From assembly GCF_008831285.2 (NCBI RefSeq), contig NC_045146.1, positions 24,259,703 through 24,323,702 on the forward strand: a stretch of 64,000 nucleotides of DNA. The letters are read 5' to 3'. Positions 11,061 to 22,680 of this stretch are shown here, piece after piece (positions within the stretch are counted from its first letter, which is position 1; every line of letters starts with the position of its first letter). Origin of the DNA: Nymphaea colorata. Taxonomy: Eukaryota; Streptophyta; Magnoliopsida; Nymphaeales; Nymphaeaceae. The notes under the pieces were generated by a model that ran no database searches, was not told where the DNA came from, and worked only from the letters and a program-made list of their open reading frames with translations. The translations under genes and the position numbers were made by a program.

Positions 11061-11231
11061 TCTATCAAACCAGTTTTTCACTCTCGAATGAAACATGTTG
11101 AATTGGATTATCATTTACTAAGGGAAAAGGTTGCACTCGGTCTTCTTACAACTCAATTTGTTCCATCGACTCAACAAGTGGCCGACATTTTTACCAAAGC
11201 CCTTTTCAACATGTTTCATTCGTTGTGTCGA
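11061..11231 (+). pseudogene. copia RNase H tail, open into GDSL exon 3
   Basis: PVFHSRMKHVELDYHLLREK and then QQVADIFTKAL match the C-terminal end of copia RNase H. The frame continues without a stop across the junction into GDSL exon 3b (WKANDIIANARYVLVIGSND...), giving a chimeric open frame to 11465. There is no evidence that it is expressed. Confidence 0.8.
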
Positions 11232-12849
11232 TGGAAAGCAAATGACATCATAGCCAACGCACGATATGTCCTGGTGATTGGGAGCAATGATGTGAATGAT
11301 GTGAACACCTACTTCACAGTAGGATTAAGAAAGAGAAACTGTGATATTGATTCATATACTAGTTTTTTGGTGGACAAAGCGGCTGAATTTGTCAAGGTAA
11401 TTAGTAAAAACTTGATACGTGGTAATTTTTTCACTGTTGCCAAAACCACCAATGGTTGTCCTTAGACTTGATACATGGTAAATTTTTTTTTAGCATTGCC
11501 AAAATCACCAATGATTGTCCTTATATTTGTCTCTTTTAATTAAACAGTGATTGAAAATATGTACACCATTTACAGACAATCTACAACTAGGAGCTAGAAG
11601 AATTGGGATGTCTGGACTGTCGCCTCTAAGATGTGTTCCATTTGTTAGAACAATTGCAGGTGGAATAACCCGACAGTGTGCAGACTGCAGAGCCATATAA
11701 TGAGGCTTCTTTGATGTTCAATAACAAGCTGCAAAAGAAGATGCAATCAATTACCGACAGCCTCGATGGGTCATTTTTCTTGTACATGGATGTCTACAAT
11801 CCTTTGATGGAACTGATTCAGAACCCCAAGAAATATGGTAAATATACATATCCCTTCCTCTTCGTTCTCTCTCTACATGATACTTAATTTGAGTACATAA
11901 TAGCTTGCCCTTTGGATTTGCTCGAACTGGTAGTCCTCCTAGTTTGTTCGAACAGTGCAACATCTCTTCAGTATTACGTCATAATGCAGCGACAGGACAA
12001 GTGGCAGCCTTAATTTTTCAAAAGTTAAAAAATAAAAAGCAAAAACTCTCTCTCTCTCCAAGATTTCTTGAAATACTAATGACCCTTTACATAAACTTTC
12101 CGGTACTTCTCCCCATGGTAATGGTTGAGTCATGTGGGAGGAATCTCAGTATACTTTGACCATGGGGTGGACTCATTAAGATGCAGGCACGTTGTTCAAA
12201 GGGCAAGAGAATTATAAAAATAATGAAAATTGCTCTAAGGATGAGGTCTAAACTGATTTACTACATTCCGCCATTTGCCCTGTACTATGGCATTTTTCAA
12301 ACTCTACTGATCAGTTTCCTTCACGTGCACTGACTCTACCTACTCAAACCAAGTCCCAAATGCTGCTGAGAGCAGTTGTAACTTGTAAGACGCCAACTGC
12401 CCAAGAGTACTGAAAGGAGTCTTACAAACCAATGGCTCCTTTCAGTTTTGTATAGGTTATTGTACTTTGTAAGGATAGTTTGACAACAGTAATACATTGC
12501 TATTGTTTCATGAATCTGTAAAAAAAAAATGAAACAGTTTCGTAAAACATTTGTTCATAAGATGGTGATATTGTCACTATTGCCAAACAGCTCATAACGA
12601 ACTACAATAAACTCTACTTGCAAACATGGTATGCATTTCAGGTTTCGATGAGGCAACCAGTGGCTAATGCGGTTCTGGAAACGTGGAAGTGACTTACATG
12701 TGCTACACTTTGGATCCACGGACATGTCCCGATAGTACAAAACACGCCTTCCGGGACAGTTTCCACCCGACAGAGAAAGCCTACCGCCTGCTTCTCAACC
12801 AAACTCTGGCCGCTTTTCTCCCTTTGCGTCAGTGGATAGAATGAATTGT

Positions 12850-13180
12850 CGTAAAAATATGTAACTTTCCAAAGGTCAACCAGTGTATTGAATGAATTGA
12901 TGCGTTGCGCCTATAATGGTTATGCGTGGTTGTGACTGTTGTTCATTGTTCAAGTAAATGAACTTGGCATCCGAGGTAGAGCTGGTCGATGTTATTTATC
13001 CAGTAAGGCATGAACAAGTGATACTCAGAATCGCCATTGCGTTTTGTTTCCAGTGTTCATTGCACTATACTACAATCAATTAAAGGCGCGCGGTGTGAAA
13101 TTTTCTAAATGCATCAGATTATGAGCGCATGTTCCATCCCAAGCAGTTCCCCGCAATAATTATCTTCCATTCAACATTTG
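12850..13180 (+). repeat. Duplicated 3' flank of GDSL copies, copy A
   Basis: This matches the 3' flank of copy B (about 32890-33190) and partly that of C (27590-27730). A landmark is GCCTATAATGGTTATG at about 12909, kept after B. It shows the duplicated unit extends at least 300 bases past the stop codon. Confidence 0.75.
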
Positions 13181-14300
13181 TTTTGGCAAAAAAGTACAGC
13201 CGTCATAATCAAGATGAGCAAGGATTGAGAAACTTACAAAGTAAATGACATCAAAAGAATCAGCCAATCAACCATAGCCAATTCAACAGTGGCGCATCCA
13301 AATTTTAGCTCCGCTAAATTAGCAGATCTTACCCATGAAATGAAAAGTTATTTTTACCATTTCTTTTCGAAAAACCTTTAACCGGCGAGGGTCATTACAC
13401 TTAATCGCTAGTTTCGTACCCTGCCCTCTGAATACACTCGCCTCCTCTTGGAAGACATTCAAAGAGAGATACAGAGATTCAGCATTTTGCCGCTCCTGCC
13501 ATTTCTCATGGTGGCTTCTTGATTTTTCCCCGTTTCCTGAGCTGGGTAGCCTTTAGAATTGCTTCTCTCACAAATATTTGTCTCCTTTTTTTTTTCATGG
13601 CCCTTGCAGGCAATCGCCATGGAAACAGGAGGGATTCTCGGCCCGAACCCCCTTTTTAAGCAAGGCCTTCATTCTCCGTGACTGAAATGCAAACACCCAG
13701 CATTTTTTCTTAATGAAGAAGGCCTCCCCTCTCGACATCCTCCACTCGTTTATTCTCCGAACAACCCTTGCATCTTCTCAATCCTGTGAATCCCGAACCC
13801 TTCCACCAGTCTGCAGAAGCTTCCTATGAACATGGTCCTTTGAAGCAAACCAGTGTCCTAGAAACAGAAATATCGAAGAAAAATGGGGAAAATGAAAAAG
13901 ATGAAGTTGAAACATGGGAAGAGCAAGTGGGACACAAAGTGCGTTAAGCTAGAAACCGGTTGATGACCTCAACTGATATTAATTCTTCGATAATAGGGGA
14001 TGATTAATCAATAATTAGGACTCGACTGAGCATCAGGTTGGGCCTGGCCACATTGAGGTCCAGATAGAATCCAGTCCAGCTCGACCTGATTTTAATAAAA
14101 AAAATATTTAAAGTATATAAATTTAACACATAAACATATATTTATGACGAAAAATATATTAAAAAATAATTAAAAGTAAAATGTTTATATGTACTGTTGG
14201 TTTCGGCTGGAGTAGTTGTCGGGCCTTTAATTCCCGGACTAGGTATCCGAAAAGCCATCAGGTACATGGGTTGACGCAAAGTGATCAATTTTACGACAAA
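13180..14300. other. Intergenic, no gene seen
   Basis: No exon with family resemblance. From about 14030 a G/C-rich segment with GGGCCTGGCC is followed by an AT-rich tail; a similar G/C-then-AT pattern is seen at about 15000-15460, which suggests two decayed copies of one old repeat. Confidence 0.35.
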
Positions 14301-14309
14301 CTCCAATCA

Positions 14310-14770
14310 ACTTGCCTGGTTCGGGTGCTGATTGGCCACGGTAAAGGCCGTGGTGAATTATGTGAATCCGAAGCAACTTTGTAAAGTAAGGGGAGGTAGG
14401 CTTGGACGACTTATAAGCAGTTTTATGTTTACGTAGCCTACACACTCCGCAACTATATATATACACACACTTTATACCAAAATCAATTTACCATTTTAAT
14501 TAATTTATGTCAAAAAGGTTTATGATTTACTTGTGTTTAAAAGTTACGTTTCGATCCAAAACAGATCTACGAACTTTGTTTAAAAGTGATTAATTTGCAT
14601 GATAAAAAAACTGGTTTTTATATGATTAGCAATCTATATAAAGGCGCGTATATACAGTCACCATCCTTAATAAATCCATATATTCACATATGGGACAAGG
14701 TGCTAAACATTATTTGATAGCCATATTAGCAACATGATTCAAGACTTGCCAGGATGCTTTGACGGCCCAA
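14310..14770 (+). repeat. Duplicated block d, copy 1
   Basis: This matches 28083-28620 in the same orientation. Landmarks are TTGGCCACGGTAAA, AACATGATTCAAGACTT and CAGGATGCTTT. It lies downstream of GDSL copy A, as copy 2 lies downstream of fragment C, and so extends the collinear duplication. Confidence 0.7.
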
Positions 14771-15589
14771 CCCCACCTGATAGACCAAAGCACAAGATAG
14801 TTGAAATGAAGCTCAGACTTGTATGGCCAAGAAGCATCTGAGACTCTGAGATGTATGGGTTTAACATGAATGTAAAAGTGTACAACTTAGAGCAAACCTA
14901 CCATTAAAAAATTGGGAAACTTTAAAGAATTATCCGTGGAAAATACCCTCCAATGCCCGCACACACATTATACAAAATATAGCTCTTGAAATTAAGAGTG
15001 AGTTCGGGTTGGTGCGCGGATTGGGTAGAACTGCGGTAACAACTTGCGACTGGCCGAGTCCGGCTGGGCAGATAACACATGTTTACTTACTAAACTCATA
15101 TATTTGAAATATTCTTTTTTTGAATTAGATATGAAATACTTTTCTTATTAAAACCGTCGAACCGAGGCCCAAACCTCCATAATCTGAACCACACCACCAC
15201 ACTGCAGGCACCAGACTGGCCACCCATGCAAACCAATAAGCCGGGGCATCGAGATGGTGGGTCCGGCCGAACAACCTCAAACCAGGCCCGATCCAGCCCG
15301 GTTAAAATAAACTTTTTAAATAAAAAATATTTTAACATAAAACATATTTTTAATAATAAATTATATATGACTATTGAAAAAAAAAAACAATAAAAACATA
15401 TCGGAACAACCCGAACCCAATCAAACCGTATACCAAGTACCGATCGAGTAACCGGCCCGATGCTTAGCGCTACCCATCAATGCCAAGCTTTATTTGAAAT
15501 ATATAAGCAGAATAAATGTAAAAAGTGTACAGAGTCTACAGATTGACTTACGACGCATCCACAATATTTTCCCGAAAATATGAACAACT

Positions 15590-15782
15590 AATTTTACAAA
15601 CGCTACTTCGAAACATCGATAGCTTGGACGACTTGCCATTAACTTACGTAGTTTTATATAGTCGTCCAAGCAACTTTGACTATATATATATATTATATAT
15701 ATATACTTTTACAAAAAGCAGTCTGAAACATCGTTAAAATTGCTTGGACGACTCACCATTAGCTTATATGGTACTATATATA
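15590..15782. repeat. Diverged tandem duplication, about 115-base period
   Basis: Units starting at about 15591 and 15706 share TTTTACAAA, GAAACATCG and GCTTGGACGACT followed by CCATTA. Related short matches to GCTTGGACGACTTATAA occur in block d near 14401 and, diverged, near 28190. Confidence 0.65.
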
Positions 15783-15889
15783 TTCAGACCTTATACAGAC
15801 GCCAAGAACGCTTTATCCTTTTCACAAAATTTATGTCTACCATAAAAATTTCCAATTTATTCGTGTCCAAGAAATTGCATGCTGACCCA

Positions 15890-15996
15890 ATCAAGCCAAC
15901 TACCAAGTGAAGGATATGTATATATATATATATATATATATAAAGCCGAGTATACATATGACAACTATCAAGCCAACTACCAAGTGAAGGATATGT
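15890..15996. repeat. 30-base direct repeat around a TA microsatellite
   Basis: The 30 bases starting ATCAAGCCAACTACCAAGTG occur exactly at 15890-15919 and 15967-15996. A (TA)n tract and AAAGCCGAGTATACATATG lie between them. Confidence 0.9.
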
Positions 15997-16931
15997 TACA
16001 AGTGTCGAGTAATACATTTATATATATATATATATTACTAAGACCATAACATCATAGTACTAAAATACACAAAATACCAAAGCCACATATATCATCGGTA
16101 ATGAATCATGGGTTATGTCATTCCAAACATAATTTTACATCACCCAAGCGTGGATGCATTTGTCAATTGCAGATACGTTCTGCATAAGTTTAGAAGACCC
16201 AAAAATAAGCCTACGGGCATCACTTGTCAAATAGGGTTTTCTAAGATCGGTTGGAAAGAAAAGATTCTCTTTTTCGGTGAACAGTTGGAAAGAAAAGACT
16301 AGAAACAATCCGCACTTTAAAAGCAATCAACCAACCAATTGCCAAGCCTATCCACAAGTGACTTTCTCATAATACACGGGCACTTCGTCAAATACAATGT
16401 CAATAGTCAGGTGTGTAGAAAACCCGGTAATATCCAGCGGTCGATTGATCTTAATTATCATAATTACAGTTCCGATTAAAATTCTCCTATCCCATATCAG
16501 GTGTGCCAATATAAAATAACCAAGTTTGACCTACGACCTTTAGCTTGATGCACCACCATCAATCTTTTGCCACCAAAAAATTTGAGACTTTAAGATAATT
16601 AGTAATCAAACACACCCTTGCACACAAATGAAGCTCTAGAAGTCAGGTCGGAGTTTTATGTACCTTGTTACACGACGAAAACATTATCAAGAAAATACAT
16701 ATTAATTTATAGGACCGCTATATCAAGACAAAATCAGAATCGAGTATTATAACATGCAGTTCTTATTTAAGAAATCTGGTACAGCAAAAAAAAAACCTGG
16801 TGTTATTAACCACGGTTGGAGAAAAATGGGAGCCTTAAACCAACATGACTTTTCTCGTATGTCTAATATGAATGTTTTGATGATACAATAAGAATGTTTT
16901 ACGATCAATTTGAGTTTGAATTTAAGTACGA

Positions 16932-17023
16932 CTGTGGGGCAGAAAGAGAGAACTGCTTTGTACATTACATGTGTGTCCTGTGGGGCAGAAAGAGAGAACT
17001 GCTTTGTACATTACATGTGTGTC
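16932..17023. repeat. Tandem duplication, 46-base unit, two exact copies
   Basis: The unit beginning CTGTGGGGCAGAAAGAGAGA fills 16932-16977 and 16978-17023 with no mismatch, which implies a recent event. Confidence 0.95.
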
Positions 17024-17029
17024 CTTCGC

Positions 17030-19640
17030 AATTGCTATAATAATCTTATCTCCTCTTAGCACTTGAGCCAATTAAATCATAAGGTATGTTCGGTGGGGGC
17101 CTGTTACTGGACTGCCTTAAACTTTGTCTAAAAAATACTTATAAAATTTCAAAACCATAAAAAGCAGATATTCAAAAGACATCTCTACATTTTCAATGTA
17201 GTTTAAAACACAAGTTTTTCTAATATCCATAAAAAGTCGATAAGAGCTTTTTTTTGTCAAAATGATTGTTAAAACAGTAAAGTTTTTCTATTTCCTTTAT
17301 AAAAATTGACCTGAAAAAGAAAATAATTACGTGGATAAATGGAAGGGTCCTTTACCTTTTAAGAATTAATAAAGAAGAAAGTCATTCACCTTACAAAAAT
17401 TAACTAAATTGAGTATAGCTGACCTACTGATTATTGGGTATGTTTGTAAAGATCAATTCAAATTAATGAACTTGAAGTTGGTTTTACTTGAGAGCAGTTC
17501 AGGTCCCTTATCAAACTAATACATGAGAGAATTTTAGTTCTTTAAAAACACTAACGCCGGCTTAAGTAGTAACCTAGCCATAATTGGCAAAACATTATTT
17601 TCGTTGAACCACGCACAACATAGTTGTGTTCCATGAAATGTCATCTGGAGGGATATTGCACAACATGTTGGATCCGCAGAACAAGGGTAAGTACCATCAA
17701 ATGTCAGGAAACAAAAAACCAAAATATAATTATAAAACAGCTACTTAAAAAAAATGTATGGAAGCATAAACACAAGTGAAACATGATAATGAGTAGAAAA
17801 GGAAATGAAATAACAAAGCCACACTCACCCAAGGATAGTATAACCCAAAAAATGGTCAAGGCAAAGCAACCAAATATGTTAAGAATATCCAGCAAGAAGC
17901 AAAGGATAAACCAACTATTTGATTCTGAATTCCTCAAAAAATAGAGGCTCCTGTTGAGGTTCCCTTAACTAATCTTTGTAAAAGCAAATTTTTTGAGTTC
18001 CAAAATTTCCCATTTATAGAGGAGATTTAAATAATATCACTTTGTGGAAAAACATTGATTTGTGCAAAACAATTTTAAACAAATGATATAGAAAATAAAA
18101 ACCTAAGCAAGCTTTTCAGTAATGAAGGTTCCAACATGGTATTCAACAACAAATTATCAGACACAACTAAACGAGGATTTTCTATGGTTCATCATGTTAC
18201 ATGCTAGTAAATGCTTTGGAGAAGTGGACATGACCGTGTACTTGTCAAATGAAAATGTGTTCCCATGCTCAAACAAGAAATATAATAGAAAATCAGACAT
18301 TTATTTTCATTTCTTGATAAGTAACTCATGACACTCCACATAAAGCTGCAAAAAGGAAAACATCCCAAAACCCAACTGGAAATGACAATTTAGCCATAGA
18401 CAACCTGATTTTCACTTGTTTTGATGCCAACTAACTTGAGACACAACATCTTTGGCCTCCTTCAACTGGAAGGGCCCAACCACTTGGCGAGGTGGCACTT
18501 GTACAAGAATTATTAAACCGGTGATTATAAACAAGATAATGAATAGAATTTGCCACAAAGGAATCAGAGGAATACCTCAACAGGAAACAAAATTACCAAA
18601 AAAAACATCAAGAACATATCGAAACTGCATCAGAAATCAAAAGGAAGAACAAGAAATAAGAGTGAAGGTTGATTTCTTCAACCAATTATGCAAGAATAAA
18701 AGTTGTCATGGCTTTTATTATGTTTTCAACCTTTATTTTTTTTTATTATGCTTTTATCAGAATTTCCATTTTGTCAAGACAAATTCATGCATCAACAAGA
18801 ATCAATTTTCTTTTTTTTGCACTAGGAATTACCAAGTTATCCCCTAGAAAACATAAGCAATTTCAGAAGATACATGTGTTCATCAATCTCAACAGCAGAA
18901 GGAAAGTTCCTTAGGACTGAACTAAAACCAACACTCATTCACAGATTTGAGCATGAGTGACAAAGAAACAAATGAGGAGAGTGTGCAGATAACACGGTCA
19001 CAAAGAGTCCAATATGACAATAGATGTGAGAAACAAGACGAAGCTGAAAAATGTTTACCTCAATTCAGAATGAAGGAAACAACTAAAACTCTAGCAAAAA
19101 TGCCATTCACATAACAATGTAATACAAGAACCTGCACAAGCCATTCGCAAGTTCATGCCTACATATTCATCCATGCTCCCAATTGATTTCATGGGCACAT
19201 AAATACGCACAAGAGTCCACAAGAGTTTTCTGAACATTTACAATAAATGTTTAAAAGATTAACTTTCCAAAATTTATGTTAACACTTTCGTAAGCCATGC
19301 AAATACAAAAAAGAAAAATTGACAAGAAAATTTCCAATAATTTATCAAAGGCATGAAAGGTGCACTAGGCCTTTAATAATCATTGGCATACATTTAAAAA
19401 AAAATCTCTGAAATTTTGAAAAATTCTCACACATTTAAACAACCAGTGGTAAAAATTTGCATCTTCTTGAGAAACATTCAAAAAAATATTTAAGAAATTA
19501 AGCAAAATCATACAAAAGATTACGAGACCAAGTGTTTGAGAAAAATATACAAACTTTCATTTTAAAGCACTCGTATGACTTAGACTTCAACTCAAAAAAA
19601 AGTTTAAGTTGTTTATACACAATTACACATTTGACTTGAC
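17030..19640. other. Intergenic, AT-rich, no gene seen
   Basis: Long A/T-rich stretch on both strands. Open frames are short, rich in Phe, Lys and Asn, and lack family features. Confidence 0.5.
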
Positions 19641-19682
19641 TATACCCAGCAAGATACGTTTCTAAGGACTCTAGAAGAGTCA

Positions 19683-19809
19683 CTATGTTGTGGCGAAGAG
19701 GTTCAGGAAAACGGCGGCTGCAAAGTAGATGCCAGCAATCATGGTCAAGAAGGCCTGGAAAGATCCCAGCCACTTCATGAGGTAGCGGCCGCCAATGGTG
19801 CTGACAATG
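19683..19809 (-). pseudogene. Exon-like C-terminus of a membrane protein
   Basis: On the minus strand an acceptor-like CAG precedes 19809 and an open frame runs to TAG at 19683. It encodes TIGGRYLMKWLGSFQ followed by a hydrophobic helix (AFLTMIAGIYFAAAVFLNLF) and ATT. Composition and codon use differ clearly from the AT-rich surroundings, so this is or was a real last coding exon. I do not recognise the protein. The only plausible partner exon (20424-20533) carries a frameshift, so the locus is probably broken. Confidence 0.4.
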
Positions 19810-20423
19810 CTGATATTTCTTAAAAAAGTAAGTTTATGATGTAAATGAAACAAAAACTGTTTTGTTTTTGCATATCTAATGATCTAAAGTTCTTTGTCAG
19901 ATCTAATTTTTATTTGAATTTAGAGAATTTTGTGTTCAATGTTCCAGTAACCATCAAAACTATCAACCTAATCCATCGGAGCAGTAGATGACAACTCATA
20001 ATTTCTGTCATAGACCCTATGCCTACAACTAGGCTACGAGATCCTTTTTGAAGCATAAGTTCAGCTTTAACATATCAAAGAGAATGAGGACTTAATCCCT
20101 TCAGCAAGTGATAAAGAAGTGTACAGGACTGACAACTAATAGATATTACCTTTAAAGATGAAAGAACAACATTATAGATTTGCTCCCATCACACATGCAT
20201 GTTTACACATGAATGACACATGCATTTGAACTGTATGTACATGCAAGTGGCACATAAGACATGCATTTGCCATTCATACACATAATCTGACACACACCCA
20301 TGGGGTACCACCGAAGATAGAAGATAAAATGCAAAAGAAAGCTTTGCAGCTAAGTCCACACAAAAACCAAAAGAACAGATTGTTAGGAAGTTCATGACAC
20401 TTTATCAGGTTTACAAGAGATAC

Positions 20424-20533
20424 CTAGCATCTGATTTACTGCTTCAGCAGACACCTCCTTCCCATCTTCCTTAAATCGGCTTTCTTCTTGACTCTTCAGC
20501 TCGAGTTGGAAATATCACATCAGCGATCTGAGC
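20424..20533 (-). pseudogene. Exon-like fragment upstream of 19683-19809
   Basis: After an acceptor-like CTCAG the minus strand reads IADVIFPTRAEES in one frame and then EESRFKEDGKEVSAEAVNQM in another, ending at a GT donor (G|GTATCT). The two frames share the EESR residues, as if about 10 bases were duplicated inside the exon. It may belong with the membrane-protein C-terminus at 19683-19809. The family is unknown. Confidence 0.3.
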
Positions 20534-21683
20534 AGAATGCATATAATGAAGTTCATAAATATTACCTTGTGACAACAGCAGGCACCTCCATTGAAATTAA
20601 TGTTTATTACGGGTGGAGGCTTAATCCATTTACATCAGATCCAAGTTCTACATGTCTTTGTTATTGATGACCTTACCACCATTTGATTTTCTAGAAAAAA
20701 AAGTGCCCATGAAAAATTCATTTCTAAAGCAGCAGGCAACATCACTGAAGATGTTCATTTGCAGGAAGAAAAAAGAAAAAGCGTCTAGGTCCAATTAAAA
20801 GTGCAAATGTTTGCAGCATTAGCAATTTTCATTTGGTCATTTATGCCTTGCTTCATGTATACATGTATAACCTCCATTGTGTTTTCTCTGGATATATTTT
20901 TCATGATACATATGTACAAAAATTGGAGGTTTGTCTATTTCCTTCCAGCCATAATGGCTGGATCCGTTTCCTTCTTTTCTTAAGAAAAAAACGGTATGTA
21001 CAAAGAATATTCTTTGCGAAAAAAATCAAAATATTTTCCATATCACATATTAGATTGGAAGACAGAAACTAAGAGGCAACATCAACTGAAGGTCATTCCT
21101 TATTGAAAGACTAAAGAAGAGAAAACTATCGATAGCAGAATACTCCCAAGACACGTCTCCCCTCTAGGCAACCGTTCAGACACCCACTCCAGTTCATTCA
21201 AGCTGATTGGAGATCATAAAAATCTTCAAGGGATCATTCAAGCTGCTAAGAACCTGCTCCAGCAATCTAGTCTCTGAATGACAATCGTTTTTTCAACAGG
21301 TTTAAAAAGTCTAACCCTAGGGGTCCCGTGTTTTCCCTTAGTTTTTCACATAAAAAGAGACAAAAAGAATTCAATTGCAATGTAAGTATTTTTTTGCTTG
21401 AGATGTTGATGTAGGGCCATGTCCTGCTGCATTTTAATAACAAATTAATGGTTCATGGCTGCAAATATGTGCCATCCCCAAGCTCGATCATGCTTATTGA
21501 CTATTAAAAGCCCACGTTTCACTTGATAGCCACCTAGCCAAATCTACGATTGGAATTACAGTTGCCACAAAAACTTAGACCCACATAAGAGGCAAGTCGA
21601 CCATCATTCTGAACATGGAATACCAAACCCTAGAAAATGAAAAGGAAAAAAAAAATACAGGAAAGTCGAGAGCAATAAAGTAC

Positions 21684-21798
21684 CAGAGAGTGGAGGTAAG
21701 AAACTGAAGATGTGCATAAGGCAGCCGTCGTCCAACGAGTTGATCGACGGCCGGTAGCTTCGCTTCGTCTTCCCTCCTTCCATCGCTCTCTGTGCCAA
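21684..21798 (-). pseudogene. F-box first exon, SKIP5-like, rest not found
   Basis: The minus strand encodes MEGGKTKRS then SINSLDDGCLMHIFSFLPPL, ending at a donor (G|GTACTT). The LDDGCLMHIFSFL segment is the start of an F-box like that of plant SKIP5-type F-box proteins (from memory). Start codons are available at 21798 and 21783. The expected continuation (the DRYN...CHRW half of the F-box and the C-terminal domain) was not found further along the minus strand in this window, so this is either an isolated exon or a gene with a very long first intron that I failed to trace. Confidence 0.45.
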
Positions 21799-22329
21799 AC
21801 TACACGAAACGTAGACAGAGCCTCAGACAAAACATAGATTGACATGTTTCTAGTGAAGGAAACCCTATAAAGCAAGAAGAGAAGAAAAGCAATCGAGAGA
21901 GATTACTTACCTAGAGAACTGAGTTTTCTCATGCAAACCATATTCGGTCAAAGTATTGAAACCCTAGAAAGCGTCGGATAGAACAACAGTAGGAAGGAAA
22001 ACAACGTTGAGAAGATATGAGGTCCGGTGAAAGGCACGGTGATCAATCTGCTACTCGGACGGGCGCTGAGGTAGATGGAGAGAGTGATCTCGCAAGCTGT
22101 CTAGGGTCACATGATTCCTATATGCCTCCCTATGTAATGTGCCGCTATCGCTCTCACGCCAAACCCAACATCCACAAAGACTCAAAAGAATCGATGACCA
22201 TGTTCTTTCTGCTTCTTCCTCTTTCTTCTCTGACAGCGCCCCTGGCTCTGGAGAAGATCTCTAGAATGAAGAAAGACGTCAAGATCAGTATCGATTATAA
22301 CTGATGAATTTGGCAACGCTGCCTAGGGT

Positions 22330-22680
22330 CACAGTTTCCCCCGACCCATCGCCTTCTGGAGCAGGCTTTTTCCCTCGCCATGGCCGATGCAAAGTGGGGA
22401 GAGAGAGAGAGTAGAGAGGAGGCATTTACCTTCGGGACACGACAGTGGTGGTGGAGGTCGCCGGCTGGAGAGCGAGCGGCGATGGTGGTGGAGAGCTAGC
22501 GGCGATGGTGGTGGAGAGCACTGGCGGGAGAGCTGGAAGCGCGCGAAAGCGGGAGAGGCAAGAGACGGATCCGAACGACCTCCCTCAACGGTGACTAAAA
22601 GCAAAATAATTCAAGAAGGGACCGTTACTTTCCTCTTCCGTTCTCGAAGTTTCTTCCATGTCCGTGCTTTCCACTAATCG
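22330..22680. other. G/C-rich island with a short tandem repeat
   Basis: Compositionally unlike its neighbours. AGCGGCGATGGTGGTGGAGA occurs twice in tandem at about 22475-22520, and a short GA run lies at 22398-22412. It could be the promoter/5' exon of a gene on either strand or part of a mobile element; no protein is recognised. Confidence 0.35.

Larger units (their letters stand above)
7859..11231 (+). mobile_element. Decayed Ty1/copia retrotransposon in GDSL exon 3, no 3' LTR
   Basis: GDSL exon 3 sequence stops at about 7858 and resumes at about 11232. Between are, in order, an LTR-like leader with TATA-like CTATTATAAATAG, a primer-binding site (8358-8370), gag, aspartic protease, integrase and the tail of RNase H. 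The order gag-PR-IN-(RT)-RH is that of Ty1/copia. Reverse transcriptase and most of RNase H are missing: integrase C-terminal sequence jumps to RNase H near 11058. No 3' LTR follows; GDSL sequence resumes at once. About 20-25 bases of the exon present in copy B are missing at the right junction, so this is not a clean insertion. Stops and frameshifts occur in every domain, so it is non-autonomous. Confidence 0.9.
5384..12844 (+). pseudogene. GDSL esterase/lipase pseudogene, copy A
   Basis: Exons match copy B: exon 1 5384-5647, exon 2 7550-7680, exon 3 split as 7800-7858 and about 11232-11396, exon 4 11576-11837, exon 5 12642-12844. Exon 1 still encodes a hydrophobic signal peptide, then GQGKGLL and the block I motif [14 protein letters not shown]. 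Damage: small insertions in exon 1 after NYPPYG shift the frame and end it at 5589; a copia element interrupts exon 3; exon 4 has a one-base loss after its fourth codon and a 7-base duplication near 11685; the conserved IGCVP is LRCVP; exon 5 has TAA where B has a Cys codon (GGC-TAA-TGC); and the original stop is changed to TGG, so the frame runs on to TGA. The His block [10 protein letters not shown] is kept. Splice sites look largely intact. With these lesions and a damaged promoter it cannot make a normal enzyme. Confidence 0.9.

Noticed and set aside
22017-22304. 95-residue plus-strand frame
   Set aside because: No domain, no consistent exon structure; lies in mixed-composition intergenic DNA.
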